This document shows positions 1 to 8,091 of a stretch of 25,194 nt of DNA, piece by piece. Within the stretch, counting starts at the first letter, position 1; each line of letters begins with the position of its first letter. The notes under the pieces were generated by a model. The model saw only the letters and a program-made list of their open reading frames with translations, did no database searches and had not been told where the DNA came from. Source of the stretch: CAZMGG01 sp964565715 (GTDB lineage Bacteria; Planctomycetota; UBA1135; UBA2386); contig CAZMGG010000084.1 of the NCBI GenBank assembly GCA_964565715.1, positions 1-25,194 of the forward strand, written 5' to 3'. A program made the position numbers and the translations under genes.

Positions 1-777
1 CTAGAAGTTGCCGTGCAGGTTGCGTTCGCTCTGGCCGATCCACATCTCCAGCACGTCTTGGATGCCGACCGCCAGGAACCGCGCCTGCACCTCGCCGGCG
101 GTGGCCCGGGCCAGGAAGGTCTTGCCGCAGCCCGGCGGGCCATACATCAGGATGCCGCCGCCGGCCTTCTTGCCGTAGGCCTGGAACAGCTCGGGCTGCT
201 GCATCGGCAGCAGGATCTTGCGGCGGATCTGCTGTTTCAGGTCCTGCATGCCGCCGACGTCGGCGAAGGTCACCGACGGCCGTTCCAGGGGTGGCAGGCC
301 GGCACCGGCATCGCCGGCCACCTCGGCGCGCTCGCGGCCATCCACCACGGCGGCGGCCGGATCGTGGGCCGGGGTCACGCCGAGCCGCTCGCCCAGTTCG
401 CGGTCCACCAGGGTCGGATCGTCGTAGAGCGCCGCCTTGTAGTCGCGCACCGCGGCGGGCACGTCGCCCTCCGCCAGCAGCAGCCGGGCCCGTTCGACCC
501 GAGCCGCCGGGCTGCCGCGGGCGACCAGGTCCTCGAGCACGACGTGCGCCTGGCTGTTCTTGCCCTGGGCGCGGAAGCTGCGGGCGAGCCCCAGCTTGCT
601 GCCCGGATCGTCCGGCGCCTGCTGCAGCAGCGCCTTCCACTCGACCTCGGCGTCGGCGGCGCGGCCGAAACCGAGCAGGGTCTCGGCGAGGTGGCTGCGC
701 AGCGCGTGGTTGTCGGGGCTCGCCTGCAGGGCCGCCCGCAGGGCGCGGATGGTGGACTCGGGATCCATCGATGGCAT
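1..777 (-). CDS. TPR/AAA+ ATPase fusion, truncated at window start
   Basis: The N-terminal half (about residues 5-130) consists of TPR-like helical pairs. A linker leads into an AAA+ module that opens with VTFADVGGMQDLK and carries a clear Walker A, GPPGCGKT, followed by the MWIGQSERNLH segment. In AAA+ proteins this segment is followed by Walker B (hydrophobic-DE), the sensors and the arginine finger, all absent here. Instead the frame ends in GNF and a TAG at the first three bases of the window, where family members usually continue with something like NLHELF. The protein is therefore about 258 residues and could not hydrolyse ATP as written. The cause may be a contig-edge error or true truncation; the sequence cannot decide. 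The start was set at the ATG at 777; an ATG nine bases downstream (768) is equally possible, and neither has a good Shine-Dalgarno site. It is divergent from the gene at 950. The AAA+ assignment is firm; the cellular role is unknown. Confidence 0.75.
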   Translation of the reverse strand: MPSMDPESTIRALRAALQASPDNHALRSHLAETLLGFGRAADAEVEWKALLQQAPDDPGSKLGLARSFRAQGKNSQAHVVLEDLVARGSPAARVERARLLLAEGDVPAAVRDYKAALYDDPTLVDRELGERLGVTPAHDPAAAVVDGRERAEVAGDAGAGLPPLERPSVTFADVGGMQDLKQQIRRKILLPMQQPELFQAYGKKAGGGILMYGPPGCGKTFLARATAGEVQARFLAVGIQDVLEMWIGQSERNLHGNF

Positions 778-949
778 CACCGCACAGTCATGCCGCAAAC
801 CGCATGTCGCGGCAAGCGGCGTCACCGCTGCACCGCATCGACGCGCGCCAGCCGCGAGCCGGTCCGGGTTGCGTCGGACCGCAGCCGGGCGCCGCCGGCG
901 GACCTCGGGCCACTCCCGCCGTGCCTGACGATCGGCTAAAGCAGCGCCG

Positions 950-2185
950 ATGAAGCACCTGCTCCTCGTCCCGGCCGCCGCCCTGCTCGCCGGCGTCACC
1001 TCGGCCCAGACCATCCTGCCGCCGTTCAACAACAACTACAGCTACGTCGACCTCGGCACCGTCGCCGGCGTGCCGGCCAACTACGGCGGCCTGATGTTCT
1101 CGCGCTTCGACCCGAACACCCTGCTGCTGTGCGGCAGCGCCAACAACGCCAACGGCACGTTGTACCGCGTGCCGCTGATCCGCGACCCGAACGGCCACGT
1201 GTCGGGCTTCGGCACGCCGACCGTGCTGTCGACGGCGCCCAACAACGACGGCGGCCTCGACTACGGTCCGGGGCAGGTGATCCTGTTCACCCAGTACTCC
1301 AACAACGGGCTCGGCATGATCAAGCCCGGCAGCACCGCGCCGGACAAGACGGTCAACCTGGGCAGCCACGGCATCGCCAACTCGGTCGGCACCTGCCGGA
1401 TCGTGCCGCCCGGTTACGCCGCCGCCGGCCGGTTCAAGGTGGCCTCCTACAACGCCGGCACCTGGTACGACGTGACCCTGCAGCCCGACGGGCAGGGCAC
1501 CTTCAACGTCGGGACGGTCAACCCGGGCATCACCATCGGCGGCGGCCCCGAGGGCATCCTGTATCCGCCCGCCGGCTCGCCCCTGCTGCCGGACTACAGC
1601 CGGGTGCTGATCAACGAGTACTCGGGTGGCAACGTGGTGGTGTGGAACGTCGATGCCAACGGCGACCCGCTGACCGGCACCCGCCAGGTCTTCATGTCGG
1701 GGCTCAGCGGCGCCGAGGGCGCCACCCTCGATCCGGTGACCAACGACTTCCTGTTCACCACCTACGGCGGCGGCAACCGGATCATCCAGGTGCGCGGCTT
1801 CGGCAGCTGCGGCGCCTTCACCAACTACGGCGCCGGCAGTCCGGGTCTCAACAACGTGATCCCGACCATCGGCGGCCTGGGCTGCCCGCGCGTGGCCGGC
1901 GCCCTCAACATCCAGGTGCGGAACGGGCGGCCGCTGAGCTTCGGGTTCCTGGTGCTCGGCTTCCAGCAGACCAGCATCCCGATGCTCAACTTCACGTTGC
2001 TGACCAACGCGTCGAGCAGCTATCCGCACGCCCTCTCGACGACCGGCAGCCTCGACTACCTGGTCGTCGTCCCGCCGCTGTCGGTGTGGGGCAACCTGAA
2101 CACCTACTGGCAGGCGGGCTACCTGGACTCCGGCGCCCCGCAGGGCATCTCGACCACCAACGGGCTGCAGATGTTCATCCAGTAG
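950..2185 (+). CDS. secreted beta-propeller-like protein with planctomycete-type C-terminal domain
   Basis: A 411-residue exported protein. The signal peptide MKHLLLVPAAALLAGVTSAQ ends in an Ala-rich stretch with likely cleavage near SAQ-T. The central part (about 40-280) has repeated short strands with Gly/Asn turns and phrases such as PNNDGGLDYGPGQ and SGAEGATLDPVTNDF, resembling SMP-30/YncE-like beta-propellers; this is a fold-level guess. From about residue 285 a C-terminal module begins with YGAGSPGLNN and GGLGCPRVAG and continues with strands containing FGFLVLGFQQTSIPM. I know this type of module from many secreted planctomycete proteins, where it lies at the C-terminus and may serve sorting or surface attachment (inference). 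No catalytic residues are recognisable. The start is supported by the signal peptide; there is no Shine-Dalgarno site, only an AT-rich TAAAGC just upstream. Confidence 0.85.
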   Translation: MKHLLLVPAAALLAGVTSAQTILPPFNNNYSYVDLGTVAGVPANYGGLMFSRFDPNTLLLCGSANNANGTLYRVPLIRDPNGHVSGFGTPTVLSTAPNNDGGLDYGPGQVILFTQYSNNGLGMIKPGSTAPDKTVNLGSHGIANSVGTCRIVPPGYAAAGRFKVASYNAGTWYDVTLQPDGQGTFNVGTVNPGITIGGGPEGILYPPAGSPLLPDYSRVLINEYSGGNVVVWNVDANGDPLTGTRQVFMSGLSGAEGATLDPVTNDFLFTTYGGGNRIIQVRGFGSCGAFTNYGAGSPGLNNVIPTIGGLGCPRVAGALNIQVRNGRPLSFGFLVLGFQQTSIPMLNFTLLTNASSSYPHALSTTGSLDYLVVVPPLSVWGNLNTYWQAGYLDSGAPQGISTTNGLQMFIQ

Positions 2186-2216
2186 CAGGGGGTCCGTACG
2201 GCGCGGGCGGGGCACT

Positions 2217-2229
2217 GCCTTTGCAAGGC
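2217..2229 (+). terminator. weak hairpin after the secreted propeller gene
   Basis: GCCTT, loop TGC, AAGGC form a five-pair hairpin 31 bases after the stop at 2185. There is no T-run. It may be a weak terminator or chance. Confidence 0.2.
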
Positions 2230-2270
2230 GGCAGCACCCATCGATCCCGTCAGCGACCAGGAGGACCCCC

Positions 2271-2657
2271 ATGAACCTCGCAGCACTCCTCTGCACCAGC
2301 ACCGCCGTCGGCTGCCTGTGGCTGGCGACCCCCTCGTTCTCCCCTCCGGTGACCGTCGCCCAGGACCCGCCGCACCACGAGCTGAGCGGCCAGGTGCTCG
2401 AGTGGTGGGCGGTGGCGCCGGGCCACCTGCAGTTCCGCATCCGCGGCAGCAACCCCGACGGCAAGGGCGAAGAGCTGTGGTTCCGCACCCCCGCCGACAA
2501 GGACATGAACACGCTGTTCGAGAACGAGGCGCTGGACCTGATCCACTTCGCCGTGGCGCAGAAGCGTGACCTGACGGTGCAGTCGAGGCGCAGCAGCACC
2601 GACGACGGCTCGACGCCGGACAAGGCCTGCCGCGTCGTCCGGATCGGGTTGCGCTAG
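2271..2657 (+). CDS. small exported protein of unknown function
   Basis: A 128-residue protein with an N-terminal hydrophobic segment (MNLAALLCTSTAVGCLWLAT) followed by a possible signal-peptidase site around VAQ-DPP at residue 31. The mature part, about 97 residues, contains LSGQVLEWWAVAPGHLQFRI and then alternating charged and hydrophobic residues, which suggests a small beta-rich domain. I do not recognise the family. A strong AGGAGG sits eight bases before the ATG, one of the few good Shine-Dalgarno sites in the window, and it fixes the start. It lies 85 bases after the secreted propeller gene on the same strand and may be cotranscribed with it. Codon use is like that of its neighbours. 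Confidence 0.8.
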   Translation: MNLAALLCTSTAVGCLWLATPSFSPPVTVAQDPPHHELSGQVLEWWAVAPGHLQFRIRGSNPDGKGEELWFRTPADKDMNTLFENEALDLIHFAVAQKRDLTVQSRRSSTDDGSTPDKACRVVRIGLR

Positions 2658-2760
2658 CCGGTGCCGTGCGGAGCGGCAGCGGCGTTGCCGTTCGGCGGTG
2701 GGTCTGCCGGCGGGGATCCGGTGAGAAGGGCGGCCCTGGAAACGCCGCCCCCCCACCCCG

Positions 2761-2766
2761 TAGGCT
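2761..2766 (+). promoter_or_regulatory. possible -10 element of pckA
   Basis: TAGGCT lies in a very GC-rich, pyrimidine-rich leader 45 bases before the pckA ATG and matches TATAAT at T1, A2 and T6. No -35 is clear. Weak by itself; it gains some support from similar TANNNT hexamers before other genes here. Confidence 0.25.
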
Positions 2767-2811
2767 TGGCCCCTTTCCCCCCTCCGACCCCGACTCGTAC
2801 CGCCAGCACCC

Positions 2812-4392
<1,581 letters not shown>

Positions 4393-4436
4393 CGGACGGG
4401 CCCGGCCAAGGGGGAGCCGGACGGACGAGGCTGCGG

Positions 4437-4442
4437 CACAAT
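4437..4442 (+). promoter_or_regulatory. possible -10 element before the secreted protein at 4470
   Basis: CACAAT matches TATAAT at four of six positions and ends 27 bases before the ATG at 4470. No convincing -35 is visible. Confidence 0.2.
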
Positions 4443-4469
4443 GGCGCGGCCCCTTCCCCTCAGGCTCCC

Positions 4470-5534
4470 ATGCGCCCAACCCTCCTCGCCGCCGCCCTGG
4501 CGCTCGTCTTCGCCCTCGCCCCGGTCCCGGCCCAGCTCACCCTGCTGGACGACTTCGCCGCCGGCAACGACCAGCGCTGGACCCGGGTCGACACCCTGGC
4601 AGCGCTCAGCCTCGGCACCACCAGCTACACGGTGACCGGCGGCCGCTACCGGATTGCGTCGACGGCGCCGCTGCCGGCGCTGCCGCAGATCGCCAGCACC
4701 GGCTCGATGTTCGCCGACTCGGTGGCGCGCCCGGCCCACTACCACAGCGGCCGGCTGCGGGCCCTGGTGCGACTCGACAACGCCAACACCAGCGCGGTGC
4801 TGGTGATGCGCTACGACGCGGCCTCCTACTCGGGCTACAACTTCGCGATCGACAACGTGCTGAACGCGCTCTACATCACGCGGCAGCAGGGGGCGACGGT
4901 CACCAACCTGGTGTTCACCGGCCTGCCGGTGGCCAACGCCACCGACTACCTGGTGGAGGCCGAGTGCCTGGGCAGCACGCTGACCCTGCGGGCGTGGCCG
5001 AGCTCGGGGGTGATGCCGGCGCAGCCGCAGCTCAGCGTGGTCGACGCCCAGCCCTTCCAGGGCGGCATCGGGCTGGCGATCTACAACCAGAGCACCGGCG
5101 GCGGCGGCGGCGGTGGCACCCTGTCGGCGCAGTTCGACGACGTCTGGTTCACGCCCTACGCCAACCTGACGATGCACGGCCAGGGCTGCATGGGCTCGTG
5201 GAACGCGACGCCGCAGCTGACGGTGACCGGGCAGCCGTCGGCCGGTCACACCATGCAATGGCAGGTGCAGGGCGGCGGCCCCGGCGCGTTCAGTGGCCTG
5301 ATCCTCGGCTTCGGCCAGGCCTCGATCCCGATCAGCCCGCAGTGCCACCTGCTCATCGCCAACCCGATGCCCGGCATGGTGGGCTTCGTGCTGGACGGGG
5401 CCGGCCGCGCCAGCCTGCCCACGACCCTGCCGGGCTGGCTGACCTCGGGCACCTTCCAGGCGCAGGTGTTCGTCGTCGACGCGCCGGCGGCGTTCGCCGC
5501 CAGCCAGGGCATCCAGCTGGACTGGGTGCCATAG
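4470..5534 (+). CDS. secreted protein, lectin-like domain plus planctomycete-type C-terminal domain
   Basis: A 354-residue exported protein. The signal peptide MRPTLLAAALALVFALAPVP ends at AQ, with cleavage likely before LTLLDDF. Residues about 23-230 begin LTLLDDFAAGNDQRW and end FDDVWFTPYA, the layout of concanavalin A-like jelly-roll domains that open with a D-D-F and close with a D-x-V/W-F strand; this is a fold inference. A run of Gly (TGGGGGGGTLS) interrupts it at about 210. From about 232 comes a Gly/Cys-containing C-terminal module (MHGQGCMGSW to the end) with SGLILGFGQASIPI, which parallels VLGFQQTSIPM in the secreted protein at 950-2185. No catalytic residues are recognised. The open frame continues upstream through pckA in another frame, but the ATG at 4470 with its signal peptide is the sensible start. 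Confidence 0.82.
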   Translation: MRPTLLAAALALVFALAPVPAQLTLLDDFAAGNDQRWTRVDTLAALSLGTTSYTVTGGRYRIASTAPLPALPQIASTGSMFADSVARPAHYHSGRLRALVRLDNANTSAVLVMRYDAASYSGYNFAIDNVLNALYITRQQGATVTNLVFTGLPVANATDYLVEAECLGSTLTLRAWPSSGVMPAQPQLSVVDAQPFQGGIGLAIYNQSTGGGGGGGTLSAQFDDVWFTPYANLTMHGQGCMGSWNATPQLTVTGQPSAGHTMQWQVQGGGPGAFSGLILGFGQASIPISPQCHLLIANPMPGMVGFVLDGAGRASLPTTLPGWLTSGTFQAQVFVVDAPAAFAASQGIQLDWVP

Positions 5535-5560
5535 CCGTCGGGCGGGCGCGGGCAGCCGGG

Positions 5561-5566
5561 TAGCAT
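5561..5566 (+). promoter_or_regulatory. -10-like hexamer immediately before the DUF885 gene
   Basis: TAGCAT sits seven bases before the ATG at 5574. Used as a -10 element it would start transcription at or next to the ATG, giving a leaderless mRNA. There is no Shine-Dalgarno site, which agrees with this. Confidence 0.3.
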
Positions 5567-5573
5567 CGCCGCG

Positions 5574-7262
5574 ATGCGCGCCCTGCCGTTCCTGCTGCTC
5601 CTGCTGCTCGCTCCCGTCGGCGCCCAGGATCGGCCCCGGGCCGATCTGCGCGACGTCATCGAGGTCTGGCGCGCCGACCGCGACCTGCTCGAACGCCGCC
5701 ACGACACGCCGCTGTCGGCGCAGGGCCGGACCGCGCTGGGGGCCCTGCACGAGGCCTGCCTCGCCGGCCTGCAGGCACTGCCCGACCAGGATCTCGCGCG
5801 CGCGGCCGTGGTGGACCGGCTGCTGCTGGAACGGCACTGCCGGCACGAACTGGCGGTGCTGGCGCGGCGGGCCGAGGCCGAACGGCAGACCCTGGCGGTG
5901 CTGACCTTCGCACCGCCGCTGGTGGCGTTGCACGAGGCCTTCCGCGACCGGCAGGACCCCGAGCCCGAGGCCACCGCCGCCCTGCTGGCCCGCGCCGCGG
6001 CGGGCGCGCGGGAATGCCGGCAGCAGGCCGGGCAGGGCCGCTTCGACGACCTCACGCCGGGCCAGGGCCGGCTCCTGCTGCAGGACCTGGGCGCGTTGCG
6101 GTCGGCGCTGGCCGGCTGGTTCCGGTTCCACGACGGCTACCACCCGCTGTTCTCCTGGTGGTGCAAGGCACCCTGGCAGGACCTCGACCTGGCCATGCGG
6201 GAGCTGCAGCAGGCCCTGCAGGGCCGCCTGGTCGACCGCGCCGGCGACCAGAGCCTCGTCGGCACCCCGTTCGGCGAGGCCGCGCTGCGCGAGGAGCTGG
6301 CCTTCGAGGCGATCCCGTACTCGCCCGCCGAGCTGGTGGCGATCGCCGAGCGCGAGTTCGCCTGGTGCGACCGCGAGATGGCGGCGGCGGCCGCGGCCAT
6401 GGGCTGCGGCGACGACTGGCGGCTGGCGCTCGAACGGGTGAAGCAGCGCCACCGCGCGCCGGGGCAGCAGCCGGCCCTGATCCGCGAGCTGGCCGACGAG
6501 GCGGTGACCTTCCTGCGCCAACGCGACCTGATCACGGTGCCGGAACTGGCGGGCCACGGCTGGCGGATGAGCATGCTGTCGGCCGAGGCACAGCGGGTGA
6601 ACCCGTTCTTCCTCGGCGGCGAGGTGATCCAGGTGTCGTTCCCCACCGACGCCATGGACCACGACCAGAAGCTGCAGAGCCTGCGCTCCAACAACGAGCA
6701 CTTCTGCCGCGCCACGGTGCACCACGAGCTGATCCCGGGGCACTGGCTGCAGCAGTACAGCCAGGCCCGCCACCGCCCCTACCGCCGCGTCTTCGGCACG
6801 CCGTTCTGGACCGAGGGCTGGGCCCTCTACTGGGAGATGCGGCTCTACGACCTGGGCCTCGGCCGCACGCCCGAGGACCGCGTCGGCATGCTCTACTGGC
6901 GCAAGCATCGCTGCGCCCGCATCGTGTTCTCCCTCAACTACCACCTGGGGCTGTGGGACGCGGAGCGCTGCATCGCCTGGCTGATCGACCGGGTCGGCCA
7001 CGAGCCCAGGGCCGCCGAGGGCGAGGTGCGGCGCTCGCTGACCGGCGGCTACGGCCCCCTCTACCAGGCGGCCTACATGCTCGGCGGCCTGCAGTTCCGG
7101 GCCCTGCATGGCGAGCAGGTCTCTACCGGGCAGCTCACCGAGAAGGCCTTCCACGACGCCGTCCTCGCGCAGAACTGCATGCCAGTGGCCATCTTGCGGC
7201 TGGCGCTCCGGCCGGAGCTGGCGGCCGGGGACGCGGCCGGCTGGCGGTTCGCCGACCGCTGA
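5574..7262 (+). CDS. DUF885 family protein (putative zinc metallopeptidase), exported
   Basis: A 562-residue protein with a signal peptide, MRALPFLLLLLLAPVGAQ. The DUF885 hallmark is the zinc-binding HHELIPGH (residues about 382-389), with a downstream FWTEGWALYWEM segment whose Glu would be the third zinc ligand. This matches gluzincin-like arrangements where HExxH-like His residues pair with a Glu further on. The upstream half is helical and Arg/Glu-rich, as in the family, and length fits the usual 550-620. Members are thought to be peptidases, often predicted lipoproteins or exported; the substrate is unknown. It is followed by 149 bases before the selenoprotein candidate, which has its own promoter, so the two are probably not one operon. 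Confidence 0.85.
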   Translation: MRALPFLLLLLLAPVGAQDRPRADLRDVIEVWRADRDLLERRHDTPLSAQGRTALGALHEACLAGLQALPDQDLARAAVVDRLLLERHCRHELAVLARRAEAERQTLAVLTFAPPLVALHEAFRDRQDPEPEATAALLARAAAGARECRQQAGQGRFDDLTPGQGRLLLQDLGALRSALAGWFRFHDGYHPLFSWWCKAPWQDLDLAMRELQQALQGRLVDRAGDQSLVGTPFGEAALREELAFEAIPYSPAELVAIAEREFAWCDREMAAAAAAMGCGDDWRLALERVKQRHRAPGQQPALIRELADEAVTFLRQRDLITVPELAGHGWRMSMLSAEAQRVNPFFLGGEVIQVSFPTDAMDHDQKLQSLRSNNEHFCRATVHHELIPGHWLQQYSQARHRPYRRVFGTPFWTEGWALYWEMRLYDLGLGRTPEDRVGMLYWRKHRCARIVFSLNYHLGLWDAERCIAWLIDRVGHEPRAAEGEVRRSLTGGYGPLYQAAYMLGGLQFRALHGEQVSTGQLTEKAFHDAVLAQNCMPVAILRLALRPELAAGDAAGWRFADR

Positions 7263-7305
7263 CCGGGCCGCCCCCTCCGCGCCACCGTTACCTCGATGGT
7301 GCAAA

Positions 7306-7323
7306 ACTTCCGTGGTCGGAAGT
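7306..7323 (+). promoter_or_regulatory. perfect inverted repeat ACTTCCG-N4-CGGAAGT, candidate operator
   Basis: ACTTCCG (7306-7312), TGGT, CGGAAGT (7317-7323) form a perfect seven-base inverted repeat ten bases upstream of the predicted -35 at 7334. A third direct copy of ACTTCCG occurs at 7360-7366, overlapping the -10 at 7357-7362 and the likely start region. Copies on both sides of the promoter suggest a regulator-binding site. A hairpin terminating the DUF885 gene is the alternative, but there is no T-run. Confidence 0.45.
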
Positions 7324-7333
7324 GCTGACACCT

Positions 7334-7362
7334 TTGCCATTTGCGCCGTCCGTGCCGATACT
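7334..7362 (+). promoter_or_regulatory. sigma-70-like promoter of the selenoprotein candidate
   Basis: TTGCCA (7334-7339, five of six to TTGACA), a 17-base spacer and GATACT (7357-7362, four of six to TATAAT). Predicted transcription start is near 7369, leaving a leader of about 43 bases that carries AGGAG at 7399-7403. It is the best promoter I can see in the window and lies in its most AT-rich gap. Confidence 0.55.
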
Positions 7363-7411
7363 TCCGCAGTCCTCGGGCCTGCCTACCCGGCCCAGTCAGG
7401 AGACACCTCGC

Positions 7412-8002
7412 ATGAATCGATTCCTTTCCCTCGCCGCGGTGGTGGCCTTCGCGCTGCCTGCCCTGGCCCAGACGGAGAGCCAGGGGCAGGTCAAGCCCGT
7501 TGGCGAAACCGAGAAGATCTGGCATCTGCAGACCTCCGGCCTCGGTGGTTGAGGCGCCGCCTCCGAGGCGATCAGGGTCCGTGGGGCCCTGGAGAAGATC
7601 AAAGGCATCAAGAACGTCGAGTTCGACACCACCGGCCACGGCTACTTCGTGGCGGTGAAGGACCACACGCCCAACCAGGGCGAGATCGAGGCGGCGCTGC
7701 TGGCCAACCGGCTCGCCGCGATCAAGGTCAAGTCGCTCACCGAGGAGACCCTGCCCAAGACCGAGTGCGCCTACGAATTCACGGTCTCAGGCCTGGCTTG
7801 AATGAGCTCCTGCGTCGAGGCCCGTGAGGCCTTCAGCAAGCTCGAGCACTCGGTCCGCGTCCTGGCCTACGGCCACAACGGCAAGGTCGTCGTCTACTTC
7901 TCCGACAAGAAGGCGATGGACAAGGAAGGCCAGAAGGCCGCCGAGGACAACCTGCGCAGCAGCCCCTCCGGCCTCCGCATCCGCAAGCTGAAGCGCGCCT
8001 AG
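7412..8002 (+). CDS. exported tandem HMA-like selenoprotein with two in-frame UGA (Sec47, Sec130)
   Basis: One frame of 196 codons runs from ATG 7412 to TAG 8000, interrupted only by UGA at 7550-7552 and 7799-7801. A signal peptide (MNRFLSLAAVVAFALPALAQ) is followed by two similar beta-alpha-beta-beta-alpha-beta units that look like heavy-metal-associated (HMA/MerP-like) domains. Domain 1 runs from KIWHLQTSGLGG, Sec47, then GALEKIKGIKNVEF. Domain 2 runs from CAYEFTVSGLA, Sec130, MSSC, then KVVVYFSDKK. Each UGA falls in the loop after strand 1, where HMA proteins have GMxCxxC; Sec130 lines up with the first metal-binding Cys and has a Cys four residues on. A good AGGAG precedes the ATG by eight bases. 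Other genes here use TGA as a normal stop, so general recoding is unlikely. It probably binds a soft metal or does thiol/selenol redox chemistry in the periplasm (inference). The alternative is a pseudogene with two nonsense changes, but the frame stays coding-like throughout. Confidence 0.8.
7573..7591 (+). promoter_or_regulatory. SECIS-like hairpin after UGA 1
   Basis: CAGGGUCC (7573-7580), loop GUG, GGGCCCUG (7584-7591) form eight continuous pairs including one U-G. The loop starts 28 nt after the UGA, within the spacing of bacterial SECIS elements as I know them, and it contains G-U as in the E. coli fdhF element. GAU/AUC outside can extend it across an internal loop. It lies inside the coding region, as bacterial SECIS elements do. 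Confidence 0.6.
7817..7834 (+). promoter_or_regulatory. SECIS-like hairpin after UGA 2
   Basis: GAGGCC (7817-7822), loop CGUGA (7823-7827), GGCC-UU/C (7828-7834) pair over five Watson-Crick pairs plus a G-U or a G-C with a bulged U. The loop starts 21 nt after the UGA. It shares an apical CGUG with the first hairpin (C-GUG at its tip), although the surrounding sequences differ. Confidence 0.5.
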
Positions 8003-8022
8003 CGACGCGCCGGCACCGCCGA

Positions 8023-8068
8023 CACCGTGCGGGCCTCCCGATCGTGACCGATCGGGAGGCCCGCGGTG
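8023..8068. terminator. strong bidirectional terminator-like hairpin between convergent genes
   Basis: A 15-base perfect stem (8030-8044 with 8049-8063) around loop TGAC, plus one more pair outside and a possible CACCG/CGGTG extension beyond a small bulge. It lies 20-odd bases after the selenoprotein stop and before the end of the convergent AlkD-like gene. No T-run follows on either strand, so termination is inferred from position and stability. Confidence 0.6.
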
Positions 8069-8091
8069 CTTCTGGCAGCAAGCTCAGGACC

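Noticed and set aside
2658..2811. Possible small RNA or riboswitch before pckA
   Set aside because: Only short GC-rich complementarities (for example CGGCA/TGCCG) are present; no known riboswitch consensus was recognised.
7412..7552. A 46-residue exported peptide ending at the first UGA
   Set aside because: The coding frame continues with an HMA-like helix and strands, in the same GC-rich third-position pattern, up to a TAG at 8000, so UGA 1 is unlikely to be the true end.
7802..8002. Independent 66-residue gene starting at the ATG after UGA 2
   Set aside because: It starts in the middle of an HMA-like domain, has no Shine-Dalgarno site, and is in frame with the upstream coding sequence; kept only as a possible re-initiation product.
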